Shown here: one piece after another, positions 1 through 8,950 of the stretch | Numbering within the stretch: the first letter of the stretch is position 1 | Layout of the letters: the number at the start of each line of letters is the position of its first letter | From: Alloyangia mangrovi | GTDB taxonomy: Bacteria > Pseudomonadota > Alphaproteobacteria > Rhodobacterales > Rhodobacteraceae | Assembly (NCBI RefSeq): GCF_002300555.2 | Contig: NZ_NTHN02000019.1 | Coordinates: forward strand, 24,856-88,855 | Reading direction: 5' to 3' | DNA: 64,000 nucleotides | Made by a program: the position numbers and the translations under genes | The notes under the pieces: model-generated | What the model was told of the DNA's origin: nothing | Database searches by the model: none | The model's input: only the letters and a program-made list of their open reading frames with translations

Positions 1-678
1 TCCTTCATCACCGTCGCCTTCGGCATCGGCGGCGGCGGTGTCCTCCTGGCGGTCATGGCGAGCCTGGTGCCCCCGGCGGCGCTGATCCCCACCCATGGCG
101 TCATCCAGCTCGGTTCGAACTTCGGGCGCGCGGCGCTGACCTTCCGCCACATCCACTGGTCGGTGATCCCGGCCTTTGCGCTCGGCTCGCTGATCGGCGC
201 GGCGGCGGGCGGCGTCATCGCGGTGACCCTGCCGCCGCCCATCATGCAGATCGGTATCGGCGGCTTCGTGATCTACTCGGTCTTTGCCAAGCCGCCCAAG
301 GGGCTGCGCGACTGGCCCGCCGTCGTCGGTGCGGTGTCGAGCTTCCTCACCATGTTCTTCGGCGCGACGGGGCTTTTCGTGGCCACCTTCACCAAGTCGC
401 AGGACCTGCCGCGTCACTCTTATGTCGCGACCCATGCAACGCTGATGACGGTGCAGCACGCGGTCAAGACGCTGACCTTCGGCCTGCTCGGCTTCGCCTT
501 TTCGCACTGGGGAGCCTTCGTGCTGGCGATGATCGCCGCCGGCCTGCTCGGCACGGTGGCCGGAAAGCGGGTGCTCAACCGGATCGACGACCGCCGTTTC
601 CGGCTGGCGCTCGACACCATCCTGATCCTGCTGGCGCTGCGCCTGATGTACGCGGGGCTGCGGGATCTTCTGGGCTGA
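1..678 (+). CDS. TauE/SafE family sulfite/anion exporter-like permease, 5' end outside window
   Basis: The reading frame is open from base 1, so the start lies upstream and only the last 225 codons are present. The visible part begins with a hydrophobic stretch containing FGIGGG, the glycine-rich signature near the N-terminus of TauE/SafE permeases. Several further membrane segments follow and the protein ends in a short basic and hydrophobic tail. Members export sulfite, sulfoacetate or other small anions across the inner membrane; the substrate here is unknown. It runs towards the convergent MarR gene. A 5-bp CCCCG/CGGGG hairpin at 700-714 lies between them, without a T-run. Confidence 0.85.
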   Translation, partial: SFITVAFGIGGGGVLLAVMASLVPPAALIPTHGVIQLGSNFGRAALTFRHIHWSVIPAFALGSLIGAAAGGVIAVTLPPPIMQIGIGGFVIYSVFAKPPKGLRDWPAVVGAVSSFLTMFFGATGLFVATFTKSQDLPRHSYVATHATLMTVQHAVKTLTFGLLGFAFSHWGAFVLAMIAAGLLGTVAGKRVLNRIDDRRFRLALDTILILLALRLMYAGLRDLLG

Positions 679-732
679 GGGGCGCGTGGCCATGGCACAC
701 CCCGTACCTCGGGGAACGCCGCGCCAGGCCTC

Positions 733-1221
733 TCACTTGTCGAGGTTCCTCAACATCAGCCGCATGACGCGCAGGTAGGTCTCGAGGTCCTCCGCCGGGA
801 CGTCGGCAAGCATCCGTGCCTCGCAATCCAGCGCGATGGCTAGGATCTCCGCATGCACCTTCTGCCCCGCCTCGGTCAGCCACCAGCTGCGCCGGCGCGG
901 ATCGCTGTCCGGGGCCTCGTAGGTCGCAAGCCCCCGCGCTTCCAGCAGCTTGAGCGACCGGCTGGCCGCCGCCTTGTCGACGCGGATCACCTCGCAGATG
1001 CGGTTGGCCGTGATCTCGGGCTCGATGTTGAGCATCGCGATCACCCGCCAGTCAACGATCCCGAGGTCGAAGTCGCGCCGGTAGATGGCCGAGGTCTGCC
1101 GCTGCCAGGCGCTGCTCACCGCGTTGAGCAGGAAGGGCGCGTAATGGTCGATGTCGAGGATGCGGATCCCGGCGCGTGTCCGGGTCGGGCTCGAGATGCG
1201 GTCCATCGGCTGATCGGTCAC
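733..1221 (-). CDS. MarR family transcriptional regulator
   Basis: 162-residue winged-helix protein. The recognition helix region is around residues 75-95 (ITANRICEVIRVDKAAASRS), followed by a wing with SDPRRRSWWLTEAGQ, the usual MarR pattern. The gene is last in the leftward operon, only 26 bases after the ferredoxin reductase, so it probably autoregulates the P450/ABC operon, with an aromatic acid as ligand (inference). Two TTGAT-type dyads upstream of the first gene of the operon (8749-8801) are candidate binding sites. The ligand is not readable from sequence. Confidence 0.88.
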   Translation of the reverse strand: MTDQPMDRISSPTRTRAGIRILDIDHYAPFLLNAVSSAWQRQTSAIYRRDFDLGIVDWRVIAMLNIEPEITANRICEVIRVDKAAASRSLKLLEARGLATYEAPDSDPRRRSWWLTEAGQKVHAEILAIALDCEARMLADVPAEDLETYLRVMRLMLRNLDK

Positions 1222-1247
1222 GGTGCGGTGGCCCCTAGACGTTGTTG

Positions 1248-2426
1248 TTATGCGGCTGTCAGGTCATAATTCTTTTCCAGCAGGCTGTCACGGGTGGGCA
1301 CCGCACCTCCGCCCAGCAGGCGCCGCGCCTGCATGTGGGTCCTGGCGTCGTTGATTGTCTCTACCGCGGTGAGGCAGCCGCCGCGGAACCGCAGGACCGC
1401 GCCACCCTCGAGCCCCACGCTCTCGTCGGACGGATCCGCCAGCCCGGCGATCTGCAGCTTGAGCTCGTGCTGGTCGGACCAGAACCAGGGCACGGCGGCA
1501 TAGGGCGTGGTCTCTCCCTTCACGATGGCCTTCGCGATGCATCGGGCGTGGTCCGTGGCCGCCTGTACCGATTCCAGTCGCACCCTACGGCCGCTGGTCG
1601 CCTCGGGGAAGGCCGCGCAATCGCCGAGCGCAAAGATCTGCGGATCAGCAGTGCGCAGCGTGGTACCCACGACGATGCCATTGTCCACCTCGAGCCCGGC
1701 TTCCTGCGCCAACTCGACATTGGGGCGCACCCCGGCGGCGAGCAGGACGAGATCGGCAGTCACTTCCGTGCCGTCGGCGAGGAGAAGGCCGCTCTCGGTG
1801 ACCTCGCTGACGCCATTGCCGAGATGCAGCTCGGTGCCGAGTCCCTCATGCAGGGAGCGGAACCGCTCGGACATCTCCGGCGAGACAGCGCGGGCCATGA
1901 GCCGGGGCGCGACCTCGGCAACGCTGACATTGTGGCCGAGCCCTGCCGCGACGGCGGCGAACTCAAGCCCGATGAAGCCGCCGCCGATCACCGCGATGCG
2001 GCGCGGCTGGTCGAGCGCGGCGCGCAGCGTGCGGGCATCCTCCAGCGTGCGCAGGTCGAGGGCGCGTTCGAGGCCGGGGATCGGCGGTCGCAGGTTGCGC
2101 GTGCCGGTGGCGAGGATCAGCGCGTCATAATCCAGCGTCTCGGAGCCGATGCGGACCTGCTGAGCCGCGCGGTCGATGGCATCCACCCAGATGCCCGGGC
2201 GCAGCGTGATTGCCTTGCTCTCGAAGAAGCTTGCCGGGCGCAGCGCCAGCTTGTCGGCCTCGCCGGTCTTGAGGTAGGCCTTCGACAGCGGCGGGCGCTG
2301 GTAGGGCAGCCCCGGCTCGCCGCCGATGAGGGTGATCTGCCCCTCGTGCCCCTCCTGCCGGAGCGACATGGCGGCCTGCAGGCCGCCCTGCCCCGCTCCG
2401 ACGATGACGACATGGCCGCCGCTCAT
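1248..2426 (-). CDS. NAD(P)H:ferredoxin reductase of the P450 system (FAD-dependent, putidaredoxin reductase type)
   Basis: 392 residues. The N-terminal FAD-binding loop reads VIVGAGQGGLQAA, the NADH-binding loop in the middle is IAVIGGGFIGLEFAA, and a late FAD contact region is ALGDCAAF. This is the layout of pyridine-nucleotide reductases that pass electrons to adrenodoxin-type ferredoxins for bacterial class I P450s. I chose the ATG at 2426 because it overlaps the ferredoxin stop by 4 bases (ATGA) and places the Rossmann motif right after it; a longer in-frame ORF to 2630 is overlap with the ferredoxin. Expected role: NADH to FAD to [2Fe-2S] ferredoxin to CYP199-like P450. Confidence 0.9.
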   Translation of the reverse strand: MSGGHVVIVGAGQGGLQAAMSLRQEGHEGQITLIGGEPGLPYQRPPLSKAYLKTGEADKLALRPASFFESKAITLRPGIWVDAIDRAAQQVRIGSETLDYDALILATGTRNLRPPIPGLERALDLRTLEDARTLRAALDQPRRIAVIGGGFIGLEFAAVAAGLGHNVSVAEVAPRLMARAVSPEMSERFRSLHEGLGTELHLGNGVSEVTESGLLLADGTEVTADLVLLAAGVRPNVELAQEAGLEVDNGIVVGTTLRTADPQIFALGDCAAFPEATSGRRVRLESVQAATDHARCIAKAIVKGETTPYAAVPWFWSDQHELKLQIAGLADPSDESVGLEGGAVLRFRGGCLTAVETINDARTHMQARRLLGGGAVPTRDSLLEKNYDLTAA

Positions 2427-2746
2427 ACCTGCTCCTCCGGCAGGTGCACCACCAGCCCGTCGTGCGCCTCGGTCAGCTTGATCTGGCACGACAGGCGCGA
2501 GCGCTCGGTGACTTCGCAGGCGGCGCTTTCGAGCATGTCCTCCTCGCCGTCCATGCGCGGGCCGGTGGCCTCGGCCCAGTCCTCCTCCACGTAGCAGTGG
2601 CAGGTCGCGCACATCATCGAGCCGCCGCATTCCCCGACGATGCCGTCGATCCCCTGTGCGATGGCGAGGCTCATGACGCTGTCGCCCGGATCGCCGTGAA
2701 GTTCGGTGCGTGTGCCGTCATGGGCGACGTAGGTTACCTTGACCAT
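2423..2746 (-). CDS. [2Fe-2S] ferredoxin, adrenodoxin/putidaredoxin type
   Basis: 107 residues. Cluster ligands appear as C-x5-C-x2-C in GECGGSMMCATCHCYV plus a fourth cysteine in RLSCQIKL about 35 residues later, the vertebrate-type ferredoxin pattern. It lies between the P450 and the reductase, with 12 bases to the P450 and a 4-base overlap with the reductase, so it is the electron carrier of this three-component monooxygenase. An extra cysteine follows the third ligand (CHC). Confidence 0.92.
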   Translation of the reverse strand: MVKVTYVAHDGTRTELHGDPGDSVMSLAIAQGIDGIVGECGGSMMCATCHCYVEEDWAEATGPRMDGEEDMLESAACEVTERSRLSCQIKLTEAHDGLVVHLPEEQV

Positions 2747-2758
2747 GGAAGGGTCTCC

Positions 2759-3997
2759 TCAGTTCGGAATGAGCGTGATGGGCAGGCGGTCGAGTGCCCG
2801 GATGGCATTGCCTGGGCGCCAGACCGGATCGCCCGCCGGCTCGATGCGGTCGACCCTCTCGATCAGCGCGCCAAGCACCGCCTCGAGCTCGCCGCGCGCG
2901 ATGTTCTGACCGACGCAGCCGTGGATCCCCGCGCCGAAGGCGACATGGCCGATGGGCTTGCGGTCGATGCGGAACACCTCGGGATCGCCCCATTTGGCGG
3001 GGTCCATATTGGCGGCGGCGAGCACGCAGATCACCTTGGTGCCCTCCTCGACAGAGAAGCCCGCGATCTCGGTCGCGCGGCCTGCGGTGCGGCCGAAGGT
3101 GTGCACCGGCGAGGTGTAGCGCAGCACCTCCTCGAAGGCCGGGCGGATCAGCGAGGGGTCGCGCTTCAGCGCCTGCCACTGTTCCGGGTTCTGTGACAGG
3201 CACCAGAGCGCGTTGCCGATGCCGGTCACCGTGGTGTCGACCCCCGCCGACAGGAAGGAGCGCACCAGCATCCCCGCCTCGGCCTCGGTCAGCGTGCCGT
3301 CATCCGCCGAGGCGTAGACCATCGCGCCGAGCCCGTCGCCGGTCAGCCGGTCGCGGGTGCAGGCGGCGTTGATCCAGGGCACGATCTCTCCGGCGTGGCT
3401 CATCGCCTCGCGGCGCAGGGCGTTGTCGGGGCCGACGGCGTTGAACACCATGGCGCCGTAGTCGACGAGGTGGCGCGGATTGACGTCCTTCATGCCGACC
3501 GCTTTCGGAAAGACGGTGGTGGGGAAGGCCTCGGCCAGATCGGTGACCGCCTCGATGGTGCCCTTCGCGAGGAGCTGGTCGACCAGTTGCTCGGCGGTAT
3601 CGCGGAAAAGATCGGCAAAGCCCTTCACCACCTTGGGCGAGAGCGCGCGGGACATGACCTTGCGGGTGCGGGTGTGGTCGGGTTGGTCGACCTCGAGGAT
3701 GATCGACGGTGGCCGCCACGGATCCTCGAGCTTGAAATCGTTCAGGCCGACGCCGTGCGACGAGAGGAAATTCTCGTGGTCACTGAACACCTGACGGGTG
3801 GTCTCGTAGCGCCCCACGGCGAGCACGCTGTAGCGCGGAATGTAGACCACCTCGCCCAGCTCGCGCAGCCGGGTGTAGTAGGCCGACGGGTTGCGCAACA
3901 GCTCCGCATCATAAGGATCGATGTCCCAGACCGGGATACCGGCGGCGGGGGTGATGGGCTTGTGCCCTTCGATCAGGGTCATGGTGGAAAGCGTCAT
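2759..3997 (-). CDS. Cytochrome P450, CYP199-like (para-substituted benzoate monooxygenase candidate)
   Basis: 412 residues. Heme loop FGAGIHGCVGQ has the thiolate ligand at Cys361. The I-helix SAGVDTTVTG carries the Asp254-Thr255 oxygen-activation pair, and the K-helix has EEVLR. From memory the closest family is CYP199A of Rhodopseudomonas palustris, which demethylates 4-methoxybenzoate. The segment VGLNDFKLEDPWRPPSIILE is nearly the same as in CYP199A2. Residues equivalent to the reported carboxylate clamp of CYP199A4 (Arg92, Ser95, Arg243, Ser244) are all present as Arg95, Ser98, Arg246 and Ser247, at a constant offset of 3. The start at 3997 follows GGAG. Function as a benzoate O-demethylase or hydroxylase is inferred; the family assignment is firmer than the substrate. 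Confidence 0.9.
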   Translation of the reverse strand: MTLSTMTLIEGHKPITPAAGIPVWDIDPYDAELLRNPSAYYTRLRELGEVVYIPRYSVLAVGRYETTRQVFSDHENFLSSHGVGLNDFKLEDPWRPPSIILEVDQPDHTRTRKVMSRALSPKVVKGFADLFRDTAEQLVDQLLAKGTIEAVTDLAEAFPTTVFPKAVGMKDVNPRHLVDYGAMVFNAVGPDNALRREAMSHAGEIVPWINAACTRDRLTGDGLGAMVYASADDGTLTEAEAGMLVRSFLSAGVDTTVTGIGNALWCLSQNPEQWQALKRDPSLIRPAFEEVLRYTSPVHTFGRTAGRATEIAGFSVEEGTKVICVLAAANMDPAKWGDPEVFRIDRKPIGHVAFGAGIHGCVGQNIARGELEAVLGALIERVDRIEPAGDPVWRPGNAIRALDRLPITLIPN

Positions 3998-4012
3998 GGG
4001 GATCTCCTCGGA

Positions 4013-4724
4013 TCAGGCGCTCATCGCGACGCCGACGTGGCGGTGCAGCAGCTCCGCATCCCGTCGCAACGCCGCTGCGGGCCCTTCGTGAACGATTGTG
4101 CCGTTGGCCATCAGCACGGCCCGGGTGGCGAAGGCGAGCGCGGCCTCGGCATGCTGCTCGACCAGCACCACGGCGCGGCTGCCGTCCTTGGCCAGCTCCT
4201 CGAAGACCGCCATGAGCTGCTCGCAGATCACCGGGGCGAGCCCCTCGAGCGGCTCGTCGAGCAGCAGCACATCGGGGCGGGTCATTAGCGTGCGGGCGAT
4301 CGAGAGCATCTGCTGCTCGCCCCCCGAAAGCTGCGTGCCGCCGTTTCTGCGCCGCTCCTTGAGGCGCGGGAAGAGCGCGTAGGCCTCTTCGAGCGAGGCA
4401 TCGCCGCGCAGGCACGACATCAGGTTCTCCTCGACGGTGAGCGAGGGAAAGATGTCGCGCGTCTGCGGCACCAGCCCGAGCCCGAGCGCGCTGCGCCGGT
4501 AGGGGGCCAGCCGGTCAATCTCCCGCCCCCCCGTAATGCAGGCTGCCGCCGTGCATCCGGGTCAGACCCATGATCGTGCTCAGCAGCGTGGTCTTGCCCG
4601 CGCCGTTGCGCCCGATCACCGCCAGCCGCTCGCCCGGCACGATGGACAGCGTGATGCCGCGCAGCACATGAGTGGGGCCGTACCCGGCGGTGACGTTCTT
4701 CAGCTCCAGAACCTTGTCAGACAT
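4013..4724 (-). CDS. livF: Branched-chain-type ABC transporter ATP-binding protein LivF (interrupted by one frameshift)
   Basis: The first half, from 4724, reads MSDKVLELKNVTAGYG and the Walker A IGRNGAGKTT, then runs out of frame at about 4530. The second half resumes with VPQTRDIFPSLTVEENL, signature LSGGEQQ and Walker B LLLDEP, and ends at 4013. The break is a run of seven C (seven G on the coding strand) at 4526-4532. Reducing it to six restores GGSLHYGGREIDRL and a 236-residue LivF of normal length. The gene overlaps livG by 8 bases. Probably a sequence error rather than a dead gene. Role: second ATPase of the importer encoded by this operon. Confidence 0.85.
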
Positions 4725-5478
4725 GCGCCCCTCCGAGGTAAAGCTCGCGCACCTGCGCGTTGGTGGCGATCTCCTGCGGCGTGCCTTCGGTGAGGATGCG
4801 CCCCTGCACCAGCACCACGATCGAGCGGGCGACGCGGAACACGAGATCCATGTCATGCTCGATCACCAGCACGGCGAGATCCTCGGGCAGCCGTTCGATC
4901 GCCTCGATGATCAGATGCGTCTCGCTCGACGGCACGCCGGCTGCGGGCTCGTCGAGGATCAGCAGCCGCGGCTTCAGTGCGAGGCTGAGCGTCATCTCGA
5001 CCAGCCGCTGCTGGCCGTAGGCCAGATCGAGCACCGGCCGGTCGGCGAGCGGGCCGAGGTCGAACTGGTCGATCAGCGCCGCCACCTCGGCCTCGATCGC
5101 CGTGCTGCCGCTGGCGCGGCGGAGCATGCGCGCTCCCAGCCCCTCGCGTTCCAGCACCGGCAGGCGCAGGTTCTCGCGCACCGTGAGGCGCGGGAAGAGC
5201 GTGGTGATCTGGAAGGTCTTGGCGATGCCGCGCCTGACCCGCTGCGCCTCGTCCAGCGCCGCGATGTCCTGCCCGTCGAAACGGATGGTGCCGCTTGTCG
5301 GGGCGAGGATGCCGGTGACGAGATTGGCGAAGGTGCTCTTGCCCGCGCCGTTGGGGCCGATGAGGGCCTTGCGCGCGCCGGGCGGCAGGTCGAAGTCGAT
5401 GTTCTCGGACACCACCAGCCCGCCGAAGCGCTTGGAGAGACCCCGGACTTCGAGACCCGACGTTTCAGGACTTTGCAT
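4717..5478 (-). CDS. livG: Branched-chain-type ABC transporter ATP-binding protein LivG
   Basis: 253 residues. Walker A GPNGAGKST, signature LAYGQQR in place of LSGGQ (common in LivG), and Walker B LLILDEPAAG followed by the LivG-typical H-loop VIEHDMDLV. It overlaps the fused permease gene by 14 bases and livF by 8, so translation is probably coupled. It partners LivF to power uptake of the operon's substrate. Confidence 0.92.
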   Translation of the reverse strand: MQSPETSGLEVRGLSKRFGGLVVSENIDFDLPPGARKALIGPNGAGKSTFANLVTGILAPTSGTIRFDGQDIAALDEAQRVRRGIAKTFQITTLFPRLTVRENLRLPVLEREGLGARMLRRASGSTAIEAEVAALIDQFDLGPLADRPVLDLAYGQQRLVEMTLSLALKPRLLILDEPAAGVPSSETHLIIEAIERLPEDLAVLVIEHDMDLVFRVARSIVVLVQGRILTEGTPQEIATNAQVRELYLGGAHV

Positions 5479-7282
5479 GGCGCTCTCTCCTGTTCAGGCG
5501 TTTCAGGGCGGTCGGCACATGCGCGATCCCGGCGGGCAGGAAGAAGACCACTGCCAGCACCAGCGCACTGATGACGAAAAGCCAGTTGAACGGATCGTTC
5601 GCGGCGGCGAGGTGATGCACAGCCATGAAGATCACCGTGCCCAGCACCGCGCCGTAGAGCCGCCCCGTACCACCGAGGATCAGCATGATCAGCGCCTCGG
5701 CCGAGAGCGAGAAGGAGAAGGTCTCGAGGCTGACGAGCTGGGTGATCTGTGCGGTGAGCGCCCCGGCGATCCCGGCAATGCCGCCGCCCAGCGTGTAGGC
5801 CGCGAGCCTGCGGCGGTAGACCGCCACGCCGATGGCGACCATGCGCTCGGGGCTTTCGTGGATGCCGCGCAGCGACAGCCCGAAAGGCGAGCGCCCAATG
5901 ATCGCGAGCGCGACAAAGACCAGCAGCATGACCGCCAGCGCATACCAGTAGCCGGTGATGCCGATGAAATCGAACTCCCAGAGCCCCAGCACCTTGCCGG
6001 GCCGGATGCCCCGGAGACCGTCGGCGCCGCCGGTCACCTCGCGGGCACGGTTGGCGATCTCGGCGCAGATCTGCGCGACCGCGATGGTCAGCATGATCAG
6101 CGTGAGTCCCTGCGTGCGCATCAGCACCGCACCCGAGAGCGCCGCCAGCGCGGCCCCGGCCAGCGCGCCTGCCAGCAGCCCTGCCACCGGATCGGCCCAG
6201 ACGTGGATCGCGAAGAGCCCCGCCGCATAGGCCCCCGCGCCGTACATGGCGGCCTGCCCCAGGGTGGCAATGCCGGCAAAGCCCAGCACGAGATCGAGTG
6301 ACAGCACCAGCACGACCATGATGACGATGCGGGTCAGGAAGGCGAGGTTGTAGGGAAACAGGACATAGGCCGCGACGGCTGCGAGCAGCATCAGCAGCGG
6401 CGGAAGGAAACGTACCGCCATGCTCAGGCCCTCCCCATCAGCCGCGCGGCGCAGCGCCAGAAACAGGATGACGATACCGAAGAAGGTGATCGTCGCCATG
6501 TCGGGCACGAGGTAGCGGCTGGCGGTCTCGATCAGGCCGATGGCCAGCGCCGCAACGAAGGAGCCGAGGATCGAGCCGAGCCCGCCGATGGCCACGACGA
6601 TCAGGAAGAGCACCATGTAGCGCAGCGGGTAATAGGCATCGATGGGCAGCAGTTCCGCCCCGAGGATGCCGCCAAGCGCCGCCAGTCCCGCGCCGAGCGC
6701 GAAGGTCAGCATGTAGATGCGCCCGGTATCGATGCCGAGCGCCGATGCGGTGTCGCGGTTGTCCACCGCAGCGCGCAGGCGGATTCCGAAGCGGGTACGG
6801 TCGAGCAGCGCCCAGAGGCCGAGGATCACCAGCGCCCCCACCGCGATCACCGCCGCGCGGTGCGCGGTCAGCTGGCGGAAGCCGAGATCGACCGAGCGGC
6901 TCAGCGGCTCGGGGAGCGGGATTGAGAGCAGCGACGAGCCGAGCAGCAGGTTCACCGTGGCGATCATCAGGAAGGTGAGGCCGATGGTGGCCAGCACCTG
7001 CTGCAGCTCGCCGAAGCCGTAGATGCGCCGGTAGACCAGGCGCTCGAGCGGCATGGCAATGAGAATGGTCCCGGCGACCGCGAGCAGGAGCGCAAGGCCG
7101 AAGGGCAGGCCCAGCCCGGCGCCCAGCCAATGCGCCAGCGCGCCGCCGATCAGGGCGAAACCGCCATGCGCGAGGTTCACCACCCGCATCAGCCCCATGG
7201 TGACCGACAGGCCGACGGCGATCATGAAGAGGATCATGCCGTAGGCAATGCCGTCGACCGCGATATTGAGAAGTAGGTTCAT
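5465..7282 (-). CDS. Fused LivH-LivM permease of a branched-chain-type ABC importer
   Basis: 605 residues and about twice the normal permease length. Residues 1 to about 290 form a LivH-like half starting MNLLLNIAVDGIAYGMILF, with GLMRVVNLAHGGFALIGG. From about residue 291 a LivM-like half starts MAVRFLPPLLMLL and carries GFAGIATLGQAAMYGAGAYAAG. Such LivHM fusions occur in alphaproteobacteria. A single chain would provide both halves of the membrane channel. The ATG at 7282 is 66 bases after the binding-protein gene. Confidence 0.9.
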   Translation of the reverse strand: MNLLLNIAVDGIAYGMILFMIAVGLSVTMGLMRVVNLAHGGFALIGGALAHWLGAGLGLPFGLALLLAVAGTILIAMPLERLVYRRIYGFGELQQVLATIGLTFLMIATVNLLLGSSLLSIPLPEPLSRSVDLGFRQLTAHRAAVIAVGALVILGLWALLDRTRFGIRLRAAVDNRDTASALGIDTGRIYMLTFALGAGLAALGGILGAELLPIDAYYPLRYMVLFLIVVAIGGLGSILGSFVAALAIGLIETASRYLVPDMATITFFGIVILFLALRRAADGEGLSMAVRFLPPLLMLLAAVAAYVLFPYNLAFLTRIVIMVVLVLSLDLVLGFAGIATLGQAAMYGAGAYAAGLFAIHVWADPVAGLLAGALAGAALAALSGAVLMRTQGLTLIMLTIAVAQICAEIANRAREVTGGADGLRGIRPGKVLGLWEFDFIGITGYWYALAVMLLVFVALAIIGRSPFGLSLRGIHESPERMVAIGVAVYRRRLAAYTLGGGIAGIAGALTAQITQLVSLETFSFSLSAEALIMLILGGTGRLYGAVLGTVIFMAVHHLAAANDPFNWLFVISALVLAVVFFLPAGIAHVPTALKRLNRRERHAKS

Positions 7283-7348
7283 GGTGTGTCCCGTGGTTCG
7301 GTGGGAGGGGCCAGCGCAGGCCGGCCCCTCCTGCCAGTCACTGGTCCG

Positions 7349-8515
7349 TCACTCGGTCCAGCCGAGGTCGCCGACGGTGGCGATCACGCCGGTCTCGACG
7401 TTCTCCAGCAAGCCGCTCTCGGCGTTGCGCGCCACCTCGCGGATGTAGACGTTCTGGATGACCGTGCGGGTCTCCGGGTCCATCACGAGCGGGCCGCGCG
7501 GGCTTTCCCACTTGAGGCCGAGCGCCGCCTCGACCGCCGCCGGGCCGTCCGAGCCCGCCGCCGCCACCATCTCGTAGATCAGGTGCACGCCGTCATAGGC
7601 CCCGACCGACGCCCAGTTGGCCACCGCATCGGGATGCAGCTCGGTCAGGGCGGCGAGGAAGGCGCGGTTCTCGTCGCTGTCATGCGCGGGCGAGTAGTGG
7701 TAGGCGGTCTGCAGACCCACCGCCATGTCGCCGAGCCCCTGCAGGTTGGTCTCCTCGGTCTCCGCGGTGCCGAGGAAGGTGATCCCCGCCTCCCGCAGCC
7801 CGTTCTCGTTGTAGGTCTTGGTATAGGAGAAGGTGGGCGGACCGCCCGGCAGGAAGGTGAAGACCGCATCCGGCGCCTCGTCCTTCACGCGCTGCAGGAT
7901 CGGGGTGAAATCGGTGGTCGAGAGCGGCATGCGGATGCTGTCCGTCACGGTGCCGCCCTTGGCCTCGAAGGCCCGCTTGAACGAGGTCTCGGCGTCGATG
8001 CCGGGGCCGTAGTCGCTGACCGTGGTGACCACGGTGCGAATGCCCTGCTCATAGGCCCATTCCGCCGCAGGAACCGAGACCTGCGGCAGCGTGTAGCTGG
8101 TGCGCAGGTAGAATGGGCTTTCCTTGTTGATGGCCGAGGTCGCGGCGTTGAAGATCACCGTCGGCGTCTCCGACTGGGTGATCACCGGGCCCACCGCCAG
8201 CGCGTTCGGGGTGAAGGTGAAGCCCGCGAGATAGTCGACCCGGTCGCGGATCAGCAGCTCCTGCGCCAGCGCGCGCGACTGGTCCGGGTTCACCCCGCCC
8301 ACGTCCTTGTAGATGAAGCTGATCTCGTGCTCGCCAGCGGCCGTACCGTGCTGCGACTGGTAGGCCTCGACCGCCTGCTGGTACTGGATGCCATACTGGG
8401 CGAAGGGACCGGAGAAGGGCGCGATAACGCCCACCTTGATCTCATCCGCCGAGGCGCTGGCCGCACCGAGGGCGCAGACCGCCGCGACGGCAGTCAGGAT
8501 CTTGCGTTCTGTCAT
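7349..8515 (-). CDS. Periplasmic substrate-binding protein of branched-chain-type ABC importer
   Basis: 388 residues with an N-terminal signal peptide (MTERKILTAVAAVCALGAASASA) followed by DEIKVGVIAPFSGPFAQYG, the start of the type I periplasmic fold (Peripla_BP_6). It is the first gene of the leftward operon with LivHM, LivG, LivF, P450, ferredoxin, reductase and MarR. Many members of this family near aromatic-degradation genes bind benzoate, hydroxybenzoate or coumarate instead of leucine. Given the CYP199-like enzyme downstream, an aromatic acid is the likely ligand (inference). Confidence 0.9.
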   Translation of the reverse strand: MTERKILTAVAAVCALGAASASADEIKVGVIAPFSGPFAQYGIQYQQAVEAYQSQHGTAAGEHEISFIYKDVGGVNPDQSRALAQELLIRDRVDYLAGFTFTPNALAVGPVITQSETPTVIFNAATSAINKESPFYLRTSYTLPQVSVPAAEWAYEQGIRTVVTTVSDYGPGIDAETSFKRAFEAKGGTVTDSIRMPLSTTDFTPILQRVKDEAPDAVFTFLPGGPPTFSYTKTYNENGLREAGITFLGTAETEETNLQGLGDMAVGLQTAYHYSPAHDSDENRAFLAALTELHPDAVANWASVGAYDGVHLIYEMVAAAGSDGPAAVEAALGLKWESPRGPLVMDPETRTVIQNVYIREVARNAESGLLENVETGVIATVGDLGWTE

Positions 8516-8748
8516 GGTTTCCTCCCGTTGGAGCGACCCGATGCGGGCCGCCTCTGTCGCCTCTCCTCCAGAGGCGGGTTTCCTTGCCCGGCGGCGACAC
8601 CCGCCGCCGAACGCGATGGCGCGCGAGGTCAGTGGTCGACGACGCTGCGCCGGACGCAGCAGAGGATCGATCGCAGGCCCACGCGCGCCTGCGTCATTCG
8701 TCCTGCATCAAGATTGGCCTCCCGGCGCGGCGCTCTCCTCAGCGCGAG

Positions 8749-8801
8749 AGTTGATTCATCAACTACAAGGCAGGGTGACGCCATCGAGTTGATATGTCAA
8801 C
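8749..8801. promoter_or_regulatory. Pair of TTGAT-type dyads upstream of the P450/ABC operon; lies in a 435-base gene-free region
   Basis: The gene-free stretch 8516-8950 contains two dyads: AGTTGAT-TC-ATCAACT at 8749-8764 (7-bp arms, perfect) and GTTGA-TATG-TCAAC at 8788-8801. Their centres are 38 bp apart, close to a whole number of helical turns. Such TTGAT/ATCAA dyads are the right size for MarR dimers, and the operon they precede ends with a marR gene. The rest of the stretch becomes AT-rich towards 8870-8930 and shows no convincing gene. Confidence 0.5.
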
Positions 8802-8950
8802 CATGCATATTTTGAGCAAGAAAGGCTCGGCGCACTGCGTAAACGGAGCGCACCGCGCATGAAATCAAGTCATTGAATTAACATTGATATGATGTACGAG
8901 CGCATCCCAAGACGCTCTCTTCTCGACCCTAAAATCAAGGCCGCTGTCGC

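Noticed and set aside
1242..2594. Long plus-strand ORF opposite the ferredoxin reductase
   Set aside because: It is the reverse of a well-supported gene in very GC-rich DNA; its translation has no recognisable domain and no ribosome site.
5102..6301. 399-codon ORF opposite LivG/LivHM
   Set aside because: Antisense to two strongly conserved transporter genes; composition is typical of GC-rich mirror ORFs.
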